From: Bacillota bacterium
Lineage (GTDB): Bacteria; Bacillota; Clostridia; Acetivibrionales; DSM-2933
Length of the DNA: 5,254 nucleotides
NCBI GenBank assembly: GCA_023430975.1
Contig: JAEYYB010000166.1
Location: forward strand, 1 to 5,254
Direction: 5' to 3'
Shown piece by piece: positions 1-5,254 of this stretch; positions within the stretch are counted from its first letter, which is position 1; each line of letters begins with the position of its first letter. Below the pieces are notes generated by a model that searched no databases, had not been told where the DNA came from, and saw only the letters and a list, made by a program, of their open reading frames with translations. Position numbers and translations under genes: made by a program.

Positions 1-56
1 ATATTCGCAAGTATCAAAACAAAGAAGAAACCGTACGCTACAAACCTAGTGTGTAG
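1..56 (+). CDS. possible C-terminal tail of an upstream gene (partial)
   Basis: Reading frame 3 is open from the window edge (first full codon at 3) to a TAG at 54-56 and gives a hydrophilic 17-residue tail, IRKYQNKEETVRYKPSV, with composition typical of a protein C-terminus. Frame 1 is also open, to a TAA at 112-114 (37 codons), but its product looks less like a natural protein end. Nothing identifies a family. Such short open stretches arise easily by chance, so this is only a candidate for the end of a gene beginning outside the window; the region may equally be intergenic. Confidence 0.18.
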   Translation, partial: IRKYQNKEETVRYKPSV

Positions 57-103
57 AAGGGTTCTAGTATTCGCATTATCAAATATGTTGGTTTATTATG
101 GGG

Positions 104-130
104 TTAACTTTTAACTCTTGAGTATATAAT
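104..130 (+). promoter_or_regulatory. candidate sigma-A-type promoter for the permease operon
   Basis: A perfect TATAAT lies at 125-130. The best -35 candidate is TTAACT at 104-109 (4 of 6 matches to TTGACA), giving a short 15-base spacer, so the -35 match is weak. Transcription would begin near 137, about 130 bases before the permease start and just before the 152-249 stem region. An imperfect hairpin or dyad (GGGTTAA at 101-107 with TTAACTC at 111-117) overlaps the -35 region and could be an operator. The assignment rests on the -10 box and its position. Confidence 0.4.
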
Positions 131-151
131 TACATAATTATTATTTGCTAA

Positions 152-249
152 AGATAAACAGCTGAAAACCTTAAATTAACCAACTGTAAATTGGCTGGCA
201 TTAGAGATATGTAGCATCTGGATAGATTCAAATTAAAAGTTGTTTATCT
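152..249 (+). promoter_or_regulatory. structured 5' leader, possible riboswitch or regulator-binding RNA of unknown class
   Basis: AGATAAACAGCT (152-163) and AGTTGTTTATCT (238-249) pair over 12 bp with one G-U wobble and enclose 74 bases. Inside are two weak 4-bp hairpins, each with a 7-base loop: CCAA/TTGG (180-183 with 191-194) and AGAT/ATCT (205-208 with 216-219). The closing stem ends three bases before the Shine-Dalgarno AAAGAGGTG (252-260), and ACCT at 168-171 is complementary to AGGT at 256-259 in that site, so translational control is conceivable. I do not find the conserved cores of purine, T-box, PyrR-loop or ykkC-type leaders. The long stem is observed; regulatory function is inference. 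Confidence 0.4.
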
Positions 250-251
250 AT

Positions 252-260
252 AAAGAGGTG
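252..260 (+). promoter_or_regulatory. ribosome binding site of the permease
   Basis: AAAGAGGTG matches the 16S anti-Shine-Dalgarno over GAGGTG and sits five bases before the ATG at 266. It supports that start and lies immediately after the long leader stem. Confidence 0.75.
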
Positions 261-265
261 TTAGA

Positions 266-1648
266 ATGAATAGTTATAATAGCAAAAAGATTACCGGATA
301 CTTACCCAATGAAACACCTTCTTGGTGGAGGACATTTCTGCTAGGATTTCAACATGCTATAACAATGTTTCCAGCTACTGTTTTACTACCCTTGCTAGTT
401 GGCTTCGATATTGGCATTGTATTATTTACAACTGGATTATCAACTATAACTGCACTAATACTCTCAAGAATAACTACTGGAAAATTTATTCCCTTATTTT
501 ATGGTTCAAGCTTTACTTATACAGCTGCTCTTCTTACAATAACGCATGCAAACTTCGGGATTTATGCAGGTGATAGTGTTAGGCTAGCTCAGGTAGGAAT
601 AATAGCTAGTGGTGTATTTAACATTGTTATTGGAGTATTGATTAAATTGTTCGGCAAAAAAGCTCTTGATAAAATTTTACCTCCGATAATTACTGGAACT
701 GTTGCTCTTGCAATAGGAGTAAACCTTTCTGGACATGCTCTAAAATTAGCATTTTATAATGACACAAGTGAAGTGTCAAATAAATTCATTTTTGTTGCTG
801 CTATAACATTATTCTCGACTATATTCTATTCTTATTATCTTAAAGGCCGAGGATTTTTTGGGCTTTTACCAGTTTTGTTTGGAGCGGTTACCGGGTATCT
901 TGCTAGTTATTGTATGGGTATGATTAACATTAGTTTGTTGTATAAAACTGATTGGATACAGATTCCTTTGTTCACCTTTCCTGATTTTAAAAATCAGCGT
1001 ATTATTGAAGTGATTTTTGGCATAGGAATTGTATCAGTTGCTACGATACCTCAGTCTATTGCTAGGCTTTATCAAATAAGTATATATGTTGATAGACTTG
1101 CAGATGAAAAATCAAAACCAAGATATAATTTAGAGAATCATGCATCCATAAATATGATGCTAGATGGAATGAGTGACTTTTTAAATGGCTTGTTAGGTGG
1201 AGTAGGTAGCACTGAATACGGCGAAAACAATGCCTTAATGGGGGTAACACGCAATTATTCGGGACCTGTTTTAATAGTAGCAGGTTTATTTGCTATTCTG
1301 TTTAGCTTTATAGGCAAATTACAAGGACTTATAATGACAATACCTGCGTGTGTGTCTGGAGGACTGTCAATATATTTATTTGGTGTAGTTGCAATGCAAG
1401 GTATAACAATATTACAAGAACGTGCTGTCGATTTATTTGAGCCAAAGGAATTAGCAATAGGTTCTGTAGTGTTGACAATATCAATTGGCGGACAAATAAT
1501 TAGCGGAGGTAGTATACCTGTTATTATTCAAGGTATCTTTCCAAATGGAATACCAGCTATTGCGGCTGGTGCTTTGTGCGGTATTTTTATTAATGTTATA
1601 TTTCTAGTATTTCCTAATAAAAGTTCAAGCAAAAAACTAAAAGGTTAG
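266..1648 (+). CDS. NCS2-family nucleobase (uracil/xanthine-type) permease
   Basis: A 460-residue, very hydrophobic integral membrane protein of the NCS2 (nucleobase:cation symporter-2, UraA/XanQ-like) family, which imports uracil, xanthine, uric acid or other purines with protons across the cytoplasmic membrane. Length and hydrophobic pattern fit the 14-helix fold. Visible family landmarks are QH at 29-30 followed by TMFPATVLLPLL in TM1, GSSF (80-83) in TM3, and STEYGENNALMGVTR (315-329), equivalent to UraA NTTYGENIGVMAITR; E320 matches UraA E290. Oddities: the TM8 substrate-binding Glu (UraA E241) aligns by eye with Q263 in IPQSIARLYQ; A323 replaces a usual Gly; and the loop between these sites is about eight residues longer than in UraA. 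ATG 266 has a good Shine-Dalgarno. The stop is one base before the NACHT start, so the two are probably cotranscribed. The family is confident; the substrate is not determined, and a non-transport role is possible given Q263. Confidence 0.93.
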   Translation: MNSYNSKKITGYLPNETPSWWRTFLLGFQHAITMFPATVLLPLLVGFDIGIVLFTTGLSTITALILSRITTGKFIPLFYGSSFTYTAALLTITHANFGIYAGDSVRLAQVGIIASGVFNIVIGVLIKLFGKKALDKILPPIITGTVALAIGVNLSGHALKLAFYNDTSEVSNKFIFVAAITLFSTIFYSYYLKGRGFFGLLPVLFGAVTGYLASYCMGMINISLLYKTDWIQIPLFTFPDFKNQRIIEVIFGIGIVSVATIPQSIARLYQISIYVDRLADEKSKPRYNLENHASINMMLDGMSDFLNGLLGGVGSTEYGENNALMGVTRNYSGPVLIVAGLFAILFSFIGKLQGLIMTIPACVSGGLSIYLFGVVAMQGITILQERAVDLFEPKELAIGSVVLTISIGGQIISGGSIPVIIQGIFPNGIPAIAAGALCGIFINVIFLVFPNKSSSKKLKG

Positions 1649-1649
1649 G

Positions 1650-4127
1650 GTGTATAATTTTATGAATCCTAAAGACAAAGAAACAGATACATATATGCAA
1701 ATTCTTGGCAACTTAGAAGAAAATTTGATGTTTGTGCGGCAAAGACAGAGTGAATTCGTACTTCCCACTGACATACCATTACAATTATTAAGAGAAGAGA
1801 AGAAAATTGAGGAAAAGATAAATGAGATTAAAATGCTATTAAATATTGGACAAGTAAAAGAAATTAATGAAGAAAAAAATAATAGCCTCTTAGATAAAAA
1901 ATCTTTAGAAGAAGGCTTGTGGATTTATTTACGCAATCTAATTAATAAGTTTGAAAATTGGAATGATTTATATACACCTTTAATGATAGAAACTAATCAT
2001 TCAGAAAATATAAGCAAAGAATTAAATCTACCAATTAGGTTTTCTACTGATAAAAGTACTACTATTGATATATTTAAGGCATTCGAGAGTCACAATAACT
2101 TTATAATTGTTGGTGATCCCGGTTCAGGTAAGACAACTTCCCTAGAATTTTTAGCACTTATATTTGCAAGAAATGCTTTTAAGTCTCCTGGTTTTGAACA
2201 AAGTAAGATACCTGTTTTGATTAAGTTAAATTTATTTGATGGTAATATCAATGCATTAATCAAAAAGCATTTTAAAGACTTTGGTTATGAAATTGATGAT
2301 AATATTTTAAAATATTTATTAAATGGTCATTTAGTGTTTCTTATGGATGGACTTAATGAAATATCTATCTTATTATATAAATCAGCTCTGTCAATAATTA
2401 GGTCATTTTATACACAAAATTTAGCTAATAAATTCATTTTTACTTCAAGAGAATATAACTATAACGATGAACTCTCTATTCCTATATTAAAAGTTCTAGA
2501 ATTGGATAAGAATAGTATTATTAGTTATGTTGATAAATATATTAAGTTGTTTAAAGTAAGTGATATAAATGGAACAACTTTTTTTAATCTATTAGACAAT
2601 AAATTGCTAGAAATTGCACATAATCCACTTATGTTGTTAATGTTACTCAAAGTTTATATTAAAAACAAAGTAATTCCATCTAACCGAGGACTTTTGTATA
2701 ACAAATTTATATTGCAGATTTTCGATGAGTGGGAGAATATTGATGGTAAAAAAGAAAGAGGTGCTGTTTTTAAAAGTGAAGTAAAGATGAAAGTCCTTTC
2801 TAAAATAGCATTTGATATGATAAAAGACAATAATAAAGTATCAACATCAAAGGCCAATGTAATATCTTCAATTAGTTCTTCAACTGATCAAAATTCAGAC
2901 ATGTTATTAGATGAATTGTTAGTAAATAGAATAGTTATTTTATCGGATGGAATATTAACGTATCCTCATCAATCCTTTCAAGAATTCTTCGCAGCTAAAC
3001 ATCTTGAGCAACTATACATTGAAAAACAGGATATTTCATTTGCTTATGATACTTTCGGGTGGGAAGAACCAGTTATATTTTTATCTGGATTGCTAGGGGA
3101 TTCTAGTGATATTATTTTTGATGGTATTATTGATAAAAATTTATATCTTGCAGGAGAAGCAATCATGTCTTCGCAATTTGTAGATGAAAAGATAAAAATA
3201 GCCGTATTACAGATTTTATATGAAAAATTAGACGATCCACTTGAACGTACAAAGGAAGCTAGCCTTTCCTTAATTAAAAAAATTGATGCAGATGGTAAAA
3301 TTTACGATAAAGTATGCGAAATTGGACGTGGATTATCAGAAAATGAGCTTCTAGAAGGGTTGGATTCAGAAAATTGGTTTATAAAATTAAGTGCTTTAAT
3401 TGGCCTTGCAAAAATGGATAGTAAAAGAGCTGCACCAAAACTTATTATGATGTTAAACAATGTTAATGAAAAGCCAGTTATTCGCTGGAGAATATCAAAT
3501 GCATTTCGTCAAATACAAAAGGATAGCAAAATAATAGAAAATTTAATTGACTTATGTAAAAACCCTGACGACAGGATTCGATGGCCTGCACTTCATGCAC
3601 TTGGCACTACAGATTATGCATATAAGTATGATGAAAAAAGTATTTATAAGATACAAAATCTGCTTGAATGGATAATAGAAAATGCTGAAAGTAAAAATGT
3701 GCGTTATGGTGCAGTTCGTGTATTAGGAGAAATATGTTCTGAAAATGGAACTAGTCTAATATGTAAGTCTTTATTAAATGATATTAGTAATGAAGTTAGA
3801 GAACGTGCAGCAGCAGCACTGGGCAAAATTGGTGACCCTACATGTAGTGATTTCTTATTAAAAGCTTTTGGGGATTCCGATTGGCGTGTAAGGCGTGAAG
3901 CTATACGTAGCTATGGTAACCTTAAATTCATAAGCTCAGAAAAACAGGAATTTCCTAAGCAGCTACTATCAGCATTAGAGGATACTAATTGGAAAGTTAT
4001 TCAAGCTGCTATTGAAACAATCGGTAAATTAAAAATCAAAGGCTCAAGAGATATTTTAATGCAATACGCTAAAAGTGCTAATGCAAGTTTAAATGAAGCT
4101 GTATCAAAAGCTATCTTATCATTATAA
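1650..4127 (+). CDS. NACHT-domain STAND ATPase with C-terminal HEAT repeats
   Basis: An 825-residue (from GTG 1650) predicted cytosolic STAND-class switch. Residues 1-145 are mainly helical with a charged, probably coiled-coil stretch around 40-80 (LREEKKIEEKINEIK) and no recognised effector. The NACHT core has Walker A GDPGSGKTT (155-163, K161), Walker B LVFLMDGLNE (228-237, D233), the sensor-type TSR (R267), an NPL motif (325-327) and the late motif HQSFQEFFAA (440-449); W471 in FGWEEP follows. All ATPase residues look intact. From about 560 to the end run about seven HEAT/PBS-lyase-like helical repeats, e.g. RERAAAALGKIGD (717-729) and DWRVRREAI (744-752), typical of protein-binding sensors. 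Bacterial NACHT proteins include anti-phage NLR-like proteins and signalling regulators; which applies here is unknown. GTG 1650 has AAAGG (1640-1644) upstream, while ATG 1662, with AGGGTG at 1647-1652, is an equally good start four codons later. The operon position argues for a link to the permease and kinase. Confidence 0.93.
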   Translation: MYNFMNPKDKETDTYMQILGNLEENLMFVRQRQSEFVLPTDIPLQLLREEKKIEEKINEIKMLLNIGQVKEINEEKNNSLLDKKSLEEGLWIYLRNLINKFENWNDLYTPLMIETNHSENISKELNLPIRFSTDKSTTIDIFKAFESHNNFIIVGDPGSGKTTSLEFLALIFARNAFKSPGFEQSKIPVLIKLNLFDGNINALIKKHFKDFGYEIDDNILKYLLNGHLVFLMDGLNEISILLYKSALSIIRSFYTQNLANKFIFTSREYNYNDELSIPILKVLELDKNSIISYVDKYIKLFKVSDINGTTFFNLLDNKLLEIAHNPLMLLMLLKVYIKNKVIPSNRGLLYNKFILQIFDEWENIDGKKERGAVFKSEVKMKVLSKIAFDMIKDNNKVSTSKANVISSISSSTDQNSDMLLDELLVNRIVILSDGILTYPHQSFQEFFAAKHLEQLYIEKQDISFAYDTFGWEEPVIFLSGLLGDSSDIIFDGIIDKNLYLAGEAIMSSQFVDEKIKIAVLQILYEKLDDPLERTKEASLSLIKKIDADGKIYDKVCEIGRGLSENELLEGLDSENWFIKLSALIGLAKMDSKRAAPKLIMMLNNVNEKPVIRWRISNAFRQIQKDSKIIENLIDLCKNPDDRIRWPALHALGTTDYAYKYDEKSIYKIQNLLEWIIENAESKNVRYGAVRVLGEICSENGTSLICKSLLNDISNEVRERAAAALGKIGDPTCSDFLLKAFGDSDWRVRREAIRSYGNLKFISSEKQEFPKQLLSALEDTNWKVIQAAIETIGKLKIKGSRDILMQYAKSANASLNEAVSKAILSL

Positions 4128-4161
4128 AAGTTTATTTGTATTAGATTGGACATACACTATT

Positions 4162-4168
4162 AAAGGAG
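4162..4168 (+). promoter_or_regulatory. ribosome binding site deciding the kinase start
   Basis: AAAGGAG is followed ten bases later by ATG 4179. A nearer ATG at 4172 is out of frame with the kinase and only three bases from the site, so 4179 is the start. The 51-base gap after the NACHT stop has no terminator-like hairpin. Confidence 0.7.
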
Positions 4169-4178
4169 AAAATGGAAT

Positions 4179-5117
4179 ATGAGAAGTGGAAATATAGCTG
4201 TATTCGGAACAATTTCTTTAGATTTAACATTTAATATTTATAGCCTTCCTAATATTGATACACAAAGTATTTTTGCTAATGAGTATAATGAATCTCATGG
4301 TGGAGCAGCTGCAAACGTATGTGCATATTTAGCAGGAACTACGCTAATTGATACTTTACTTATAAGTGCTATAGGTAATGACGAAACAGGAAATAATTTG
4401 ATTAAATACATAAACCAATGTGGAGTTAATACTTCAGGGGTTATGGTATATTCTAGCTGTAGCAGTTCTAGAATATGTACATTAATAGAACCTTCTGGTA
4501 AGCGAATGCACATAGTATTTCCTGGGGCAATTGAAAAGCTTAATATCAATGATATACAAACAGATATTTTGGATAAATATAGTTATTTATATATAGCTCC
4601 AAATAAAAGAAGTGATATTTCAAATTATCTGGCTCAATATTGTAAAACTAAGGGTATTTGCACTATCTTTAATCCTGGGCCAGCTTATATGATGGACGAT
4701 ACAAGAATAAAAGAAGCGTATGATATTTTCAAGAATATAGATATATTAATTTTAAATGAATATGAATCGAGATGTTATTCTGGAAAAATAGAGTTTTCGG
4801 AAATCTCAAATAAATTACTTAACGCAGGTCCTAGCATGTTGGTTATAACAACCGATAAAAAAGGAGCAAAAGTTTTTACTACAGCAAATGAATATGTCCA
4901 TAAAGGATTTCAAGTAGAAGAAATTAACTCCATTGGGGCAGGAGATGCATTTTCAGCTGGTTTCATTGGTATGCTTGCAAAAGGAAAGAATGTTGAATAT
5001 GCACTCACTTTTGCAAACGGATTAGGCGCATGGAAGGTCCAAAATAGCGGAACTAGAGATTGTATTCCATCTATAAATGATATAACTAAATTTATGCAAA
5101 TACACTCAAAAAAATAA
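4179..5117 (+). CDS. PfkB/ribokinase-family kinase (sugar or nucleoside kinase)
   Basis: A 312-residue soluble kinase of the usual length for the PfkB family, which transfers phosphate from ATP to a hydroxymethyl group of a sugar, nucleoside or related compound. Family marks in order: the N-terminal strand AVFGTISLD (7-15) with D15 in the substrate-contacting position; the first PfkB signature HGGAAAN (40-46); a lid-like segment RICTLIEPSGKRMHIVF (98-114); NPGP (165-168); the NxxE metal/phosphate motif N193-E196; and the second signature INSIGAGDAF (249-258) with catalytic base D256. The second signature normally reads DTxGAGD, so the leading Asp is Asn (N250) and the Thr is Ser here; the anion hole and base are kept and the enzyme is probably active. 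The permease in the same operon favours a nucleoside or ribose-type substrate, but sequence alone does not choose between ribokinase, adenosine/inosine kinase, pseudouridine kinase or another sugar kinase. The gene is intact and follows the NACHT gene by 51 bases. Confidence 0.92.
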   Translation: MRSGNIAVFGTISLDLTFNIYSLPNIDTQSIFANEYNESHGGAAANVCAYLAGTTLIDTLLISAIGNDETGNNLIKYINQCGVNTSGVMVYSSCSSSRICTLIEPSGKRMHIVFPGAIEKLNINDIQTDILDKYSYLYIAPNKRSDISNYLAQYCKTKGICTIFNPGPAYMMDDTRIKEAYDIFKNIDILILNEYESRCYSGKIEFSEISNKLLNAGPSMLVITTDKKGAKVFTTANEYVHKGFQVEEINSIGAGDAFSAGFIGMLAKGKNVEYALTFANGLGAWKVQNSGTRDCIPSINDITKFMQIHSKK

Positions 5118-5195
5118 ATGCCACATCACTAGTAAAGCCTGTAATGGTCAACATTCAATAAGAATGGCATAAAAAGTGCTCAAAATTACTTGGCA
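5118..5195 (+). other. spacer with pairing arms after the kinase; no clear terminator
   Basis: The 104-base gap between the kinase stop and the next likely start contains alternative pairings. ATGCCA (5118-5123) can pair with TGGCAT (5165-5170). Alternatively, TGCCA (5119-5123) plus AGTAA (5131-5135) can pair with TTACT plus TGGCA (5186-5195). A small AATG/CATT hairpin lies at 5143-5155. No stem is followed by a U-run, so a Rho-independent terminator is not supported and readthrough into the next gene is possible. The two mutually exclusive pairings of the same left arm could mean a regulatory leader for the following gene, but each helix is short. Confidence 0.22.
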
Positions 5196-5201
5196 ATCAA
5201 C

Positions 5202-5219
5202 GGGGGAGGTAAAATGTAA
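5202..5219 (+). promoter_or_regulatory. strong Shine-Dalgarno followed by an ATG-TAA start-stop
   Basis: GGGGGAGG (5202-5209) is the strongest ribosome binding site in the window. The ATG four bases after it (5214-5216) is followed at once by TAA (5217-5219). The next in-frame start for a plausible protein is TTG at 5222, twelve bases after the site and in another frame. Either the TTG is used directly with a long spacer, or the start-stop acts as a minimal leader ORF with reinitiation. Confidence 0.4.
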
Positions 5220-5221
5220 TT

Positions 5222-5254
5222 TTGGATAAGAAAAACCGGAAACTCAGGTTGTAC
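5222..5254 (+). CDS. start of a further gene (partial, runs off the window)
   Basis: TTG at 5222 opens a frame that stays open to the window edge, giving MDKKNRKLRLY, a lysine/arginine-rich N-terminus typical of cytosolic proteins. A strong Shine-Dalgarno lies twelve bases upstream. The same frame has a stop at 5210-5212, so the start must lie between 5213 and 5222; the only other option would be a rare ATT at 5219. Eleven residues do not identify a family. It could be a further operon member, as no terminator separates it from the kinase. Confidence 0.35.
   Translation, partial: MDKKNRKLRLY

Noticed and set aside
209..214. ATG-TAG start-stop in the permease leader
   Set aside because: No Shine-Dalgarno precedes it; in AT-rich sequence such a hexamer is expected by chance.
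121..265. Purine riboswitch, T-box or PyrR attenuator in the leader
   Set aside because: The conserved core bases of these classes could not be found, and no terminator hairpin with a U-run is present; only a generic structured leader is supported.
322..573. 83-codon open frame inside the permease gene, + strand
   Set aside because: It lies wholly within the permease in another frame, has an unlikely Cys/Tyr/Asn-rich composition and lacks a ribosome binding site; a shadow.
1062..1250. 62-codon open frame on the - strand within the permease gene
   Set aside because: Antisense shadow with no family signal and no start signals.
2654..2857. 67-codon open frame on the - strand within the NACHT gene
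   Set aside because: Antisense to a strongly supported coding region; low-complexity Leu/Ser product.
4128..4178. Internal promoter for the kinase (TTGGAC at 4146-4151)
   Set aside because: No acceptable -10 box at 16-18 bases downstream; that position falls in AAAATG next to the ribosome binding site.
4172..4181. ATG at 4172 as the kinase start
   Set aside because: Out of frame with the PfkB product and only three bases from the Shine-Dalgarno.
4295..4549. 84-codon open frame on the - strand within the kinase gene
   Set aside because: Antisense shadow over the PfkB signature region; no independent support.
1..5254. CRISPR array, insertion sequence, tRNA or rRNA
   Set aside because: No regularly spaced repeats, transposase-like product, terminal inverted repeats, cloverleaf or rRNA-like segments were seen on either strand.

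Overview
This AT-rich window (roughly one third G+C by eye) is most likely from a low-GC Gram-positive bacterium of the Clostridia/Bacillota type. The grounds are purine-rich Shine-Dalgarno sites (AAAGAGGTG, AAAGGAG, GGGGGAGG), a perfect TATAAT box, strongly A/T-biased codons and the look of the permease. All convincing genes lie on the + strand, and the genus cannot be named from the sequence.

Layout: bases 1-120 hold at most the tail of an upstream gene and some weak repeats. A candidate promoter (TATAAT at 125-130) precedes a leader whose ends, 152-163 and 238-249, form a 12-bp stem just upstream of the first ribosome binding site; it may be a cis-regulatory RNA of a class I do not recognise. 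Next come an NCS2-family nucleobase permease (266-1648), a large NACHT-type STAND ATPase with a C-terminal HEAT-repeat array (1650-4127) and a PfkB/ribokinase-family kinase (4179-5117). After 104 bases of partly foldable spacer there is a very strong Shine-Dalgarno site, an ATG-TAA start-stop and what looks like the first 11 codons of another gene running off the edge.

The permease and the NACHT gene are separated by one base, the NACHT gene and the kinase by 51 bases, and no terminator-like hairpin with a U-run is visible between them, so the three are probably one operon. Permease plus PfkB kinase suggests uptake and phosphorylation of a nucleobase, nucleoside or related compound. The odd member is the NACHT-HEAT protein, whose architecture resembles NLR-like immune or signalling switches rather than metabolic enzymes, yet it carries no recognisable effector domain of its own.

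Two details strengthen the interest. The permease has Gln (Q263) where UraA has its TM8 substrate-binding Glu, while keeping the second Glu (E320). The kinase has INSIGAGD in place of the usual DTxGAGD. The window may therefore encode a transporter/kinase module placed under, or acting as effector or sensor for, a STAND switch. That is a hypothesis from gene order and motifs, not something the sequence proves.
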